DNA from: Desulfosudis oleivorans
GTDB lineage: Bacteria > Desulfobacterota > Desulfobacteria > Desulfobacterales > SURF-7
Direction of reading: 5' to 3'
DNA length: 64,000 bases
Assembly (NCBI GenBank): GCA_020723325.1
Contig: DYJD01000005.1
Span: 62,001 to 126,000, forward strand
In this document: positions 1 to 7,872 of the stretch, piece by piece
Numbering within the stretch: position 1 is the stretch's first letter
How the letters are laid out: every line of letters begins with the position of its first letter
Notes under the pieces: generated by a model
The model's input: only the letters and a program-made list of their open reading frames with translations
Told to the model about the DNA's origin: nothing
Database searches by the model: none
Made by a program: the position numbers and the translations under genes

Positions 1-20
1 GATTCGTGAATTCTTGGGTA

Positions 21-82
21 TTGTCTCTGTCATCCAACCTCTCGGGGTCGGGGTCGGTATCGGAATCGGTATCGAGTTTTTT
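21..82. repeat. GGTATC/GGGGTC intergenic repeat, copy 1
   Basis: The block CATCCAACCTCTCGGGGTCG followed by units of GGTATC, GGAATC and GGTATC and a T-run recurs almost unchanged at 11066-11126. An inverted version follows at 250-284, so the two could pair into a long stem. Related pairs lie at 10929-11000 and 24411-24560. Confidence 0.8.
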
Positions 83-140
83 CTTTTCCCCTCAAAGGCA
101 ATTCGCCAACGGGACTGGACAGGGCGGCCGGCCGATGTGC

Positions 141-164
141 AGGGGCGGTTCGCGAACCGCCCCT
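141..164. repeat. REP-like perfect palindrome
   Basis: A perfect 24-base palindrome with half-site AGGGGCGGTTCG. A degenerate relative (GTAGGGGCGATTCCCGAACC) is found near 28532-28555. It looks like a REP/BIME-type intergenic palindrome. Confidence 0.8.
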
Positions 165-249
165 ACGGAAAGGCTATCGTGTTAGGTCTTTAGGTCAGCA
201 GGGAAAACGCCCTGGTTTTTCGCATCCGGGGTCCCCCAATTTTTTTTTT

Positions 250-284
250 CGATACCGATCCCGATACCGACCCCGACCCCGAAA
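250..284. repeat. GGTATC/GGGGTC repeat, inverted copy
   Basis: Reads CGATACCGATCCCGATACCG followed by ACCCCG units and an A-run. It is the reverse complement type of the repeat at 42-76, so together they form an inverted pair about 170 bases apart. Confidence 0.8.
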
Positions 285-354
285 AAAAACGATATGCGAT
301 TGCCCTGTGATCTTCAGTCTTCAGCCTTCGGTCTATTCACCTACGCATTTCCAA

Positions 355-1158
355 TCAATGCCCCTTGAAATGATCCATGCACCGGGAGGTTCCCAGAACA
401 TCCCCCAGCCAGTCCACGAAACCGGAAGGAAAAAATTTGAACAAGGGGATGGTGTTCACCATAAAGGGCAGCTTGACGTAGGTCTTTTCTTTTTTCACTC
501 CGGCCACCACCTGTGCGGCCACATATTGGGGCTCAAGCATGGGACTCAGGGTGGGCGGATCAAAACCGGTGAACATGCCGGTGTTGATGATGGAGGGGCA
601 CACGCATGTGGTTTTCACGCCGGTATGGCCGAATTTCTTCATCTCCATGCGCAGGGCGTCGTTGAAGCCCACCACGGCAAACTTGCTGGCGCAGTAATCG
701 GCCAGCATGGGAATGGCCAGCATGCCGGCGGCCGAGGCGATGTTGACGATATGGCCGGAATTCCGTTTGATCATGCTGGGCAGGAATTGCTTGGTTATCC
801 AGATCACGCCGATGGCATTGACATCCATGGTGCGCTTGATGTCCTCATAGGAGCAGTCCACCAGGGATTTGCCCACCACGATGCCGGCGTTGTTCACCAG
901 CACATCCACCGGACCGAATTCCTGATTGATCCGGGCGCAGACGGATTCCACTTCTTCCTTGGAAGCCACGTTGCAAAGATACGTTTCCACCCGTACACCG
1001 CTGCGGCTGATTTCCGCGGCGGTCTGGTTCAACTGGACGGCATTGATGTCCAGCAGGGCCAGATCCGCTTTTTCCGCGGCGAACAGCTTGGCCATTTCCT
1101 TGCCGAGACCGGCGGCGCCGCCGGTGATGACGATTTTTTTGCGGGCCAGATTTTTCAC
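355..1158 (-). CDS. Short-chain dehydrogenase/reductase (SDR)
   Basis: A 267-residue classical SDR, probably an NAD(P)-dependent alcohol/ketone oxidoreductase. Visible signatures are the cofactor loop TGGAAGLG (12-19), NNAG (89-92), Asn114, Ser142 and the catalytic pair Tyr155-x3-Lys159. The hydrophobic C-terminus (PLFKFFPSGFVDWLG) resembles membrane-associated retinol/steroid-type SDRs. The start is GTG with GGAGGAGAAAG upstream; it overlaps the stop of the AOR gene as GTGA, so the two are translationally coupled. It is the last gene of the large operon. The substrate is not known; a hydroxyacyl-CoA or secondary alcohol intermediate is likely. Confidence 0.9.
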   Translation of the reverse strand: MKNLARKKIVITGGAAGLGKEMAKLFAAEKADLALLDINAVQLNQTAAEISRSGVRVETYLCNVASKEEVESVCARINQEFGPVDVLVNNAGIVVGKSLVDCSYEDIKRTMDVNAIGVIWITKQFLPSMIKRNSGHIVNIASAAGMLAIPMLADYCASKFAVVGFNDALRMEMKKFGHTGVKTTCVCPSIINTGMFTGFDPPTLSPMLEPQYVAAQVVAGVKKEKTYVKLPFMVNTIPLFKFFPSGFVDWLGDVLGTSRCMDHFKGH

Positions 1159-3095
1159 CTTTCTCCTCCTTTGTTCAGAGCCGGATTAAGCGTCGTAAAC
1201 TGCAGATCAAGGCGCTTCAAGGTTTTCGGGGTGGGAATTCCGTTTTCATCCCAACCCCGTAACTTGTAATACTTGGGAAGCATTTTTCCCAGGGGCACGC
1301 GGGTTTTGTCTTTACCGGGGATAAGCTGCTCGTCGGTAAAGCGTTTAGCCAGCGTGTCGTGTTCCTTATTGATTCCTTCCCGCAGGTTGAACATGCGTTC
1401 CAGGGTGTAACCCCTGGCTCCAGCCCTCAAGAAACGGCCGTAGTCCATTTTCATGCCCGTGGCCAGATGGATGAATTTGGAATGGGGCAAAAGCGGCAGG
1501 TGGAATTTCATCAGGAAAGGTGGCAGCTTCAGCAACATGTCGATGAGAAACCACGAATAGGTCAGAATTTTGCTCACCACCATGGACAAAATGCGATAGC
1601 CCGGCAGCACATAGGCGAAATTGGGGATGAAGGTCCAAGAGGTAAACAAGCAGTTACCGCCGGCGCTCACCGCCGCCATCAGGTCCTGATCTAGAACGAC
1701 CCAGCCGGGTTTGGAACGGAAATGAAAGGGGTCCAGGGTCATAGGGCCGCTGACTTCCAGATAGACCATGTAACCGCCGTCCAGATGGCAAGCCCCCCGG
1801 CTGGCCGTAGCATAGCCCAGGGCATGGCCCACACAAGCCCGGGGCTCATAGGCGGCCACTTCAAGTCCTTTCACATGGGCCGCGAAATCCTTGCCGCCGT
1901 ATTTTTCAGACAGGAAGCGCACGCCCTCGGCCAGATCCGCGCCCACCCCCCGTCGGGCGGCGATGTCCTGCAGAATCCCCGAAATATTTTCGGTTTTGCC
2001 GAACTCGATGCCGTTTTTCCACAAGCCTTTTTCATTCAGCTCAGCGGCGAATCCCAACACATTGCCCACGGTAATCGTGTCAATGCCCAGCAGATCCAGC
2101 TCATAATTCCAGCGGATGATGGCCTCCATGTCATTGATCAGCAGGTTGGAGCCCATGAGGCAGAGGATCTCGTATTCCGGACCCTTGACTTCCTTGCCTT
2201 CGATCTTCACCACCCGGCCGCAACGGATGGGGCAGGAAGTACAGCCGTAGTTCTTTACCAGGAAGTCACTGGCCAGGCGCTCGCCGCCGATCATGTAAGC
2301 ATCCTTGAAGGTGCCTTGGGAGAAGTTTTTGGTGGGCAGGGCATTGTGCACGGACAGGGCCGTGAGAAAACCGGATGTCCCGAAGCGCGGGGCGAATTCG
2401 CCCGTGGCTGGATGGCTGGTAAGCATGTGCACCCAGCCCTTGACGTCTTCCTTGAATTTCTCCCGGTCATGCAGCTCGATTTTGCGACTGCCGGAAGTCA
2501 CCATGCCTTTGAGGTTTTTAGAGCCCATCACCGCGCCCATACCGGTGCGGCCGTGCATGCGCTCCTGGGAGGCAATGGTGGCGTATTTCACCTGGTTCTC
2601 GCCGGCCGGGCCGATAGCCATGGTGCCGCCCTTGCCCAGGGCCTCCTGGGCCGCCATGGTATCTAAGCCCCACAAATGGGCCGCATCTTTAATCTGAACA
2701 TCATCCTCCTGGATTTCGAGATATACGGGCTTTGGTGCCCGGCCCCGGACCACGATCCCATCCCAGCCGGCGCGTTTCAAATGAATTCCGAAATTGCCGC
2801 CGCTGTTGGAGTGGCCGATGCCGCCGGTCAAGGGGCTACGGGCGGAAATATCAAAACGGCTGGAAGAAGGCGCACCAGTACCGGTCAGGGGCGAGGTCAT
2901 CACCACCAGGACATTCTCCGGCGACAGCGGGTCCACGCCCGGCGTCAGCTCATCCCAGAGGATCTTGGTGCTTAAAAAGCGTCCTCCCAAAAACCGCTCC
3001 CGATCCGCATCCTTTAGCGGATATTCGCCGATCCTTCCACTGGTCAGATCCACATCCAAAACCTTGCCGGCATACCCCTTGAATCGTGTGGCCAT
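1155..3095 (-). CDS. Aldehyde:ferredoxin oxidoreductase (tungsten AOR family)
   Basis: A 646-residue AOR-family protein, close to the family's usual length. The 4Fe-4S ligands appear as Cys285-x2-Cys288-x3-Cys292 plus Cys482, matching the spacing known for Pyrococcus AOR. The stretch around 181-197 (HGRTGMGAVMGSKNLKG) is the typical pterin-binding region. The family oxidises aldehydes, or in relatives reduces acids and aryl-CoA esters, with ferredoxin in the cytoplasm. Its place between an enoyl-CoA hydratase and a coupled SDR suggests oxidation of an aldehyde released during side-chain cleavage, or a low-potential reduction of a ring intermediate; the sequence does not decide. A truncated paralogue lies at 39413-40462. 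Confidence 0.93.
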   Translation of the reverse strand: MATRFKGYAGKVLDVDLTSGRIGEYPLKDADRERFLGGRFLSTKILWDELTPGVDPLSPENVLVVMTSPLTGTGAPSSSRFDISARSPLTGGIGHSNSGGNFGIHLKRAGWDGIVVRGRAPKPVYLEIQEDDVQIKDAAHLWGLDTMAAQEALGKGGTMAIGPAGENQVKYATIASQERMHGRTGMGAVMGSKNLKGMVTSGSRKIELHDREKFKEDVKGWVHMLTSHPATGEFAPRFGTSGFLTALSVHNALPTKNFSQGTFKDAYMIGGERLASDFLVKNYGCTSCPIRCGRVVKIEGKEVKGPEYEILCLMGSNLLINDMEAIIRWNYELDLLGIDTITVGNVLGFAAELNEKGLWKNGIEFGKTENISGILQDIAARRGVGADLAEGVRFLSEKYGGKDFAAHVKGLEVAAYEPRACVGHALGYATASRGACHLDGGYMVYLEVSGPMTLDPFHFRSKPGWVVLDQDLMAAVSAGGNCLFTSWTFIPNFAYVLPGYRILSMVVSKILTYSWFLIDMLLKLPPFLMKFHLPLLPHSKFIHLATGMKMDYGRFLRAGARGYTLERMFNLREGINKEHDTLAKRFTDEQLIPGKDKTRVPLGKMLPKYYKLRGWDENGIPTPKTLKRLDLQFTTLNPALNKGGER

Positions 3096-3177
3096 GAGCG
3101 TTCTCCCTGGTTTAGGCTATAGTCTATTCAAATTGACAGAAGTCCACCATTCCTAATTCGTAATTCCTAATTCATAA

Positions 3178-3981
3178 TTATCTTCCCTTGTATTGCGGCG
3201 CCCGCTTTTCTTTGAAAGCCCTGGGTCCTTCCTTGGCGTCCTCGCTCAGAAACACCGGGATGGCGATTTCCATTTCCTTGGCCAGACCCTCGTTGAGTGT
3301 CAGGCCGATGTTGGTGAGCACGGCCTTTTTGATGGCGGTCACGGCCATGGGGCCGTTGGCCACAATGAGCCGGGCATAGCGCTCGGCTTCGGTCAGCACC
3401 TGATCCCGGGGCACGACCTTGTTGACAAAGCCGTGGCGCAGGGCTTCCTCGGCGCTCATCAGTTCACCGGTGAGCAGGATTTCCATGGCCCGGGCATAGG
3501 GGAGCTGGCGCGGCAGCTTCACGCTGGAGCCGCCCATGGGGAAAATGGACCATTTGACTTCCTGCAGGCCGAATCTGGCCCCTTCGGCCGCCACCCGCAG
3601 ATCCGTGGAATAGAGCAGTTCCATGCCGCCGGCAATGGCCTGGCCGTTGACCGCGGCAATAACCGGCTTATACAGCTCAAAATCCCGCAGCAGGGCCTTC
3701 TGGGCCAAGAGCGGATTGCGCTGAATCTGCTTATCCGCCTCGGTTTCCGGTTTCTTGGCGCCGGTGAACAGGGGGATCAGTTTGCCGAGATCCGCACCGG
3801 AACAAAAGGTCTGATCCCCGGCGCCGGTGATGATGGCGCAGCGCAGGTTGCCGTCGTCGCGGTAGTCTTCCCAGGCTTTAAGCAGTTCCAGGACCGTTTC
3901 CGGATCAATGGCATTATGGGCCTCAGGCCGGTTAAGGGTCAGATAGGCAATGCCGTCTTTTTTTTCGTAGATGAGAGCCAT
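3178..3981 (-). CDS. Enoyl-CoA hydratase/isomerase
   Basis: A 267-residue crotonase-family protein. The oxyanion-hole region is FCSGADLG and GGMELLYSTD. Both hydratase glutamates are kept: one in GLQEVKWS and one in RAMEILLTGE, so water addition to a 2-enoyl-CoA is plausible. The start has AGGAGGTATC in front of ATG. It lies about 80 bases from the AOR gene and 76 bases from the DUF35 gene; both gaps carry short AT-rich direct repeats (AATTCCTAATTC, TCGAAATCCGAAA), so it may be a separate insertion into the operon. Substrate unknown. Confidence 0.92.
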   Translation of the reverse strand: MALIYEKKDGIAYLTLNRPEAHNAIDPETVLELLKAWEDYRDDGNLRCAIITGAGDQTFCSGADLGKLIPLFTGAKKPETEADKQIQRNPLLAQKALLRDFELYKPVIAAVNGQAIAGGMELLYSTDLRVAAEGARFGLQEVKWSIFPMGGSSVKLPRQLPYARAMEILLTGELMSAEEALRHGFVNKVVPRDQVLTEAERYARLIVANGPMAVTAIKKAVLTNIGLTLNEGLAKEMEIAIPVFLSEDAKEGPRAFKEKRAPQYKGR

Positions 3982-4057
3982 GATACCTCCTATAAAAAAA
4001 TTCGAATATCGAAATCCGAAAATCGAAACAATTCCAAAATAACAATATCAAATCAGC

Positions 4058-4522
4058 TCAAACATTCGGTTCAAAATGATCGATATCAAGAATGGTGTTG
4101 GTGGTTTTAGGACTGAATACCGCCTTTACCTTCATGCCGATTTTCACCTGATCAGGGTCGACGCCTTCTAAAATATGAACCATGGGGCTGTCCGCCCCTT
4201 CCAGCCGGATCATACCCAGCACAAACGGCGCCTTGCGGGGCAGATGTCTGTCATCATAACGCACCACGGTGAAATTGACCACTTCGCCTCCGGATTTCAA
4301 ATCCACCCAGTTGTTACGGATGTCCTCCATACAGCGCTCGCAGGTCTGGCGGGGGGGCACGAAAACCTTGTTGCAGCGTTTGCATTTCACCCCCATGATC
4401 TTTTGCTTGTCCCGCAGGGTGGTGATGAAGGTGCTGCCCACCCGTCCTGCAAAATAGGTGTACGGCAAGGCCAGTTTGCCTTCGATGGTGTAGCAATCGG
4501 TAGTGTCAAAACCTGGTTTCAT
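4058..4522 (-). CDS. DUF35 OB-fold protein with zinc ribbon
   Basis: A 154-residue protein with an N-terminal rubredoxin-like zinc ribbon (CKRC, then PPRQTCERC; C-x2-C-x10-C-x2-C) followed by an OB-fold, the DUF35 architecture. Such proteins bind thiolase-fold enzymes and are needed for their activity or CoA channelling (for example BbsA with BbsB, or ChsH2 with Ltp2). It is clearly homologous to the N-terminal half of the DUF35-MaoC fusion at 11177-12076, sharing EGKLALPY, YFAG and LDIDHF. It follows the SCP2-DUF35 gene after 11 bases and belongs to thiolase module 1. Confidence 0.9.
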   Translation of the reverse strand: MKPGFDTTDCYTIEGKLALPYTYFAGRVGSTFITTLRDKQKIMGVKCKRCNKVFVPPRQTCERCMEDIRNNWVDLKSGGEVVNFTVVRYDDRHLPRKAPFVLGMIRLEGADSPMVHILEGVDPDQVKIGMKVKAVFSPKTTNTILDIDHFEPNV

Positions 4523-4533
4523 GATCTTCTCCC

Positions 4534-5382
4534 CTATTCGTCGATTTCGAAATATTTGATGTCGTCGATGCTGCCGGTGCGCTCCTCGGCCCAGACCGGC
4601 CGCAGGCGCGTGCCGTGCACCACCTTGTCACCCAGCACGATGCCCATTTTGACCTTGTTGAGTTGATCCGGTCGCAGCAGATGCCAGAAAACCTCTTCGT
4701 CCTTGCAACCGTCCAGCAGAACCCCGATGGCGCCGTAAGGGGTCTCCCGGGTCTCGCCCGTGAGGGGCGCCGGGCTGGCATAGTAGCAGTACTCCAGCAT
4801 GCGCATCTCGCCCTTGGGGCCGATGGGCACCCATTCCGTATTTTTGACCCGGCAGATGGCGCAGACTTCCCGGGGGGGCGACTGCAGCCGGCCGCAAACC
4901 GGGCATTTGATGGCCAGGATCTGCTTTTCCTTCAGGGCTTTCAGGAATTTCCCCATGACCGGACCGGTGGCAAAGCGCTGGTTCACGGAAATGGTGCGCT
5001 TGAGCACCAGCAGTTCCTGCTCCTGGGTGATCTTTTCCCCAGGCAGAATGAATTTGGTGAAAAAGCGGCTGGTTTGGCCGAACAGGGCGAAATCCCCCTT
5101 TACCGTGAGTTTTCGGGAAGTAAAGGCCTCCATGCCGTCGACTTTGCCTACATTCAGGCCCACAAAAGTCTTGCCGTCCATGCTCACGGTAACATCGCAA
5201 CCGGTCAATTGGTCGACTTGGGCCAATTGCATTTTGCCGTCGGCGATGGTCAGTTTCCATTTGCCGTGATCCTTGATCTCGTATCCGAAGCTCCGGGAAA
5301 CCCCCCTCGCCCCTTCGGACCGAAAACGTTCCGCCATGCTGTCGAATATATCCGTAACTTTTACGCCGAAGTATTCAGTCAT
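4534..5382 (-). CDS. SCP2 sterol-carrier domain fused to DUF35
   Basis: A 282-residue fusion. Residues about 1-115 form an SCP2-like lipid-binding domain (KLTIADGKMQL, TVSMDGKTFVGLNVGKVDGM, KLTVKGDFAL). Residues about 145-282 form a DUF35 domain with zinc ribbon CPVCGRLQSPPREVCAIC. The C-terminal half is closely related to the C-terminus of the 1006-residue ligase fusion at 12102-15122 (PPREVCA, LSGETRETPY/LTGETRETPY, YFEI). It overlaps the upstream thiolase-fold gene by 8 bases, which supports a complex. The likely role is to present a hydrophobic acyl-CoA to the neighbouring thiolase-fold enzyme. Confidence 0.9.
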   Translation of the reverse strand: MTEYFGVKVTDIFDSMAERFRSEGARGVSRSFGYEIKDHGKWKLTIADGKMQLAQVDQLTGCDVTVSMDGKTFVGLNVGKVDGMEAFTSRKLTVKGDFALFGQTSRFFTKFILPGEKITQEQELLVLKRTISVNQRFATGPVMGKFLKALKEKQILAIKCPVCGRLQSPPREVCAICRVKNTEWVPIGPKGEMRMLEYCYYASPAPLTGETRETPYGAIGVLLDGCKDEEVFWHLLRPDQLNKVKMGIVLGDKVVHGTRLRPVWAEERTGSIDDIKYFEIDE

Positions 5383-6586
5383 GTTTCCCCCCCTGCCAGT
5401 TTAATTCCTTCTCGAGTAAGAACAACACGGTCCACATGGTCCCGCCGAATGAAGAGGCCATGGCATGCTTCACCGGCCGTGGAATCTGATGGGGCCCCGC
5501 ATCCCCCCGCACTTGCTTGGCGGCCTCGGCCACCCGGATCATGGCCGTGGCGCCGATGGGATTGGCGGCGATGACCCCGCCGGAAGGATTGATGGGTATC
5601 TTCCCGTTGATCATGATCTCCTTCTCTTCCACCAGCCGGATATGTTCATCCCCGCTGAGCAGGAAGAAATCCCGGATCCAGTCCAGGCCCCACCAGGCGG
5701 ACGGATCGTACATTTCAAATACATCGAAGTATTCCAAAGGATTTTCAATACCGTTGCGTTTGTAGAGGGTTTCCGCCGCAAAACGGTGGGTGGTTTCATT
5801 GGGGTAGTAATTGTTGCACAGATTAAGGGTCTCCTCCCGGTGCACGGTGATGTGATCCCGGATCCAGACCGGATTCTTGGAAATCTTTTTGGCCTTTTCC
5901 TCGGCTGAAAAAATCATGGCGCAGGCCCCGTCCGATTGGGAGCACATGTGGATCAAACGCAGATCGCCGATGAGGGGCGGCGAGTTCTTCATCAAGTCTT
6001 CCAGTTGATCCCATTCCAGGCCGAAGGCCCGGTGGGAGTTGGGATTCAGGCAGGCATGCTTGTCCATGATGATGCGATACATCATGGCAGCCCGCCGGGC
6101 CCGGTCCCCGCCGAATTCGGCGATGACCTTCACCGCCGCCGAATCCGTGAGGGCGCCGGATTGCAGTTTGCGGGCCCATAAGGGGTCCGCCATGTTGGTG
6201 ATGCCGCCGGTGGTGTGGCCCTCCTGGAGTTTTTCAAAGCCGATGGCCAGCACCGTATCGTACATGCCCGAAGCCACCAGGTTGTCCGCGGCCGCCACCA
6301 GGGTGCCGCCGGTGGTGCCGCCGGTGGTGAGGCGGAAGGCGTTTTTGCCGAATGCGCCGGTGCCCAGAGTGTGCCACATATCCGGCTGGTGCACCATTTC
6401 AAAAAGTTCCATGTTGCCGTGGACCACGCAATCAATGTCGTCCATGGTGAGCCCGGCATCGTCCAGGGCTTGACGCACGGCCTCGTGTATCATCTCGGGC
6501 TGGTTGACATCCTCCCGGTGACTGGAAAACTTGGTCTCGCCGATGCCTACAATGCCCACATTTCTGTTCTTTTTCCGATTTCCCAT
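5375..6586 (-). CDS. Thiolase-fold protein, type A, lacking the catalytic Cys (module 1)
   Basis: A 403-residue SCP-x/lipid-transfer-type thiolase homologue. The motif that normally carries the acylated cysteine reads RLTTGG (85-90), with Leu86 at the Cys position. The C-terminal GHP motif reads ANP (341-343) and the second Cys position is Ser379. Tyr293 sits in EMYDP, where thiolases usually have a His. Claisen chemistry therefore looks lost. Ltp2, another Cys-less thiolase homologue that works with a DUF35 partner, cleaves steroid side chains by retro-aldol reaction using tyrosines. The start with AGGGGAGACAT is preferred over one 21 bases upstream. The gene is highly similar to 15189-16367. 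Confidence 0.88.
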   Translation of the reverse strand: MGNRKKNRNVGIVGIGETKFSSHREDVNQPEMIHEAVRQALDDAGLTMDDIDCVVHGNMELFEMVHQPDMWHTLGTGAFGKNAFRLTTGGTTGGTLVAAADNLVASGMYDTVLAIGFEKLQEGHTTGGITNMADPLWARKLQSGALTDSAAVKVIAEFGGDRARRAAMMYRIIMDKHACLNPNSHRAFGLEWDQLEDLMKNSPPLIGDLRLIHMCSQSDGACAMIFSAEEKAKKISKNPVWIRDHITVHREETLNLCNNYYPNETTHRFAAETLYKRNGIENPLEYFDVFEMYDPSAWWGLDWIRDFFLLSGDEHIRLVEEKEIMINGKIPINPSGGVIAANPIGATAMIRVAEAAKQVRGDAGPHQIPRPVKHAMASSFGGTMWTVLFLLEKELNWQGGKHD

Positions 6587-6596
6587 ATGTCTCCCC

Positions 6597-7742
6597 TTAT
6601 CTCTCAAGGATTATCACCGCATGATGTTGTCCGGCCGGGCCGGTGGTGCCGTGGGCCAGGGCCCTGCCGGCATCCGCCACCTGGCGCTCCCCGGCCTCGC
6701 CGCGCAGTTGCAGGACCGCTTCCGTGGTCCGGGCCAAACCGCCCAGCATGATGGGATTGCCGTTCAACATGCCGCCGGAAAGGTTCACATGCTGCTTGTC
6801 CGGGCCGCCGGCATCGATCCAGGCCGCCCCCCGGCCGTCTTCCGCAAGGCCCACACCCTCGGCCCACAGGGGCAGTTGATAGGCGATGCTGTCATTCAAT
6901 TCCACAATGTCAAAGGCGTTTTGGGGGGCCGTGATCCCGGCCATGCGAAAAGCATAGGCCGCGGCTTTTTTCAGGGCAAAGTTGGCGGTGAGGTCCCGGT
7001 CCCCCAGGAAATAGCTGTCCATGCAACTGCCGAAGCCGGTGATCCATACGGGTTTGTCGGTGAATTCCCGGGCGCGCTCCTCGCAGCACAGCAGCATGGC
7101 CACGGCCCAGTCCGTCACCGGATACCAGTGCATTTCCCGGATGGGGTCGGCCAGCAAGGGGCTTTTGAGCACGGCCTCTTTGGTAACAGGCTCGTTATCA
7201 CGGGCATAGGGATTTTTGGCCCCGTTTTGGCGGGCCCGGGCCACGATCTCGGCCAGATGGCCGTCTCCCAGGCCGGATTTCTGCATATAGGCCCGGGCCT
7301 GGAAGGCGGCGGCGTTCAGGTAGTCCAGTCCCAGGGGCCGGGTGTAAAAGGGGTCAAAGGCCAGGTTGGTGCACATGCGCCGGCTTTCGGACTGGGACTC
7401 CTTGCAATGGCCGGTCACCAGAATCACGTCATCATGACCGGACAGGATGGATGCCATGGCATAGCCCAGGGCATTGGCCCCGTCCTGGGCCGCCTTTTCC
7501 TCGCCGCGGTAGTGGGCACCCACCACATCAGTCATGCCATTGTCGGAAATGGTACGGGCGTCGAACACATCGTCGGAACAGGTGACGATGTTGCGGATAC
7601 CCTTGTCCATGTCAAAGGTCACTCCGGTCTCACGGATCACGGCTTCCACGCATTCGAACAGCATGCTCTGAAAGCGCTGATACCAGATGTCCGCTTGGTT
7701 CTTGATTTGCGCAACGGCGCAAACGGCAACTCGTTGGCTCAT
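6597..7742 (-). CDS. Thiolase-fold protein, type B, lacking the catalytic Cys (module 1)
   Basis: A 381-residue thiolase-superfamily protein. The usual Cys motif is replaced by EEKAAQDGANALGYA. The C-terminal HP-type motif reads NGNPIMLGG, and the last motif HGTTGPAGQHHAVIIL has no Cys. It therefore lacks all standard thiolase catalytic residues and may form a heteromer with the type A partner 10 bases downstream. The start has AAAGGAGATCTT upstream. It is a clear paralogue of 16380-17552 (shared NMSGGML/NLSGGML, LQLRGEAG, GHCKESQ). Confidence 0.87.
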   Translation of the reverse strand: MSQRVAVCAVAQIKNQADIWYQRFQSMLFECVEAVIRETGVTFDMDKGIRNIVTCSDDVFDARTISDNGMTDVVGAHYRGEEKAAQDGANALGYAMASILSGHDDVILVTGHCKESQSESRRMCTNLAFDPFYTRPLGLDYLNAAAFQARAYMQKSGLGDGHLAEIVARARQNGAKNPYARDNEPVTKEAVLKSPLLADPIREMHWYPVTDWAVAMLLCCEERAREFTDKPVWITGFGSCMDSYFLGDRDLTANFALKKAAAYAFRMAGITAPQNAFDIVELNDSIAYQLPLWAEGVGLAEDGRGAAWIDAGGPDKQHVNLSGGMLNGNPIMLGGLARTTEAVLQLRGEAGERQVADAGRALAHGTTGPAGQHHAVIILER

Positions 7743-7872
7743 AAGATCTCCTTTATTTCGTATTTCGAATTGTAGTAGTCAGGAGACAGAAGTCAGGAGC
7801 CAGAATAATGCGGACTTCTGTTTCCTTTATTCTGAATTCTGTCTTCTGACTCCTGACTCCTTAAGCGGTTCC
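7743..7872. repeat. Imperfect inverted repeat in operon gap
   Basis: Arms near 7777-7807 (GTCAGGAGACAGAAGTCAGG onward) and 7829-7858 (TTCTGTCTTCTGACTCCTGA) can fold into a long imperfect hairpin. It looks like a mobile intergenic palindrome inserted within the operon and could be an RNA-processing or attenuation point. No gene is seen. Confidence 0.7.

Larger units (their letters stand above)
1..354. other. Repeat-rich intergenic DNA at window start
   Basis: No convincing gene is seen. The stretch holds a GGTATC/GGGGTC-type repeat (42-76), its inverted counterpart (250-284) and a perfect 24-base palindrome (141-164). It lies downstream of the last gene of the large minus-strand operon, so one of the hairpins may serve as its transcription end; no classical hairpin plus T-run in the right orientation was found. 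Confidence 0.6.

Noticed and set aside
307-1269. A 320-codon plus-strand frame over the SDR gene
   Set aside because: It is antisense to a clear SDR with all motifs, and is rich in His/Gly as expected from the complement of high-GC coding DNA.
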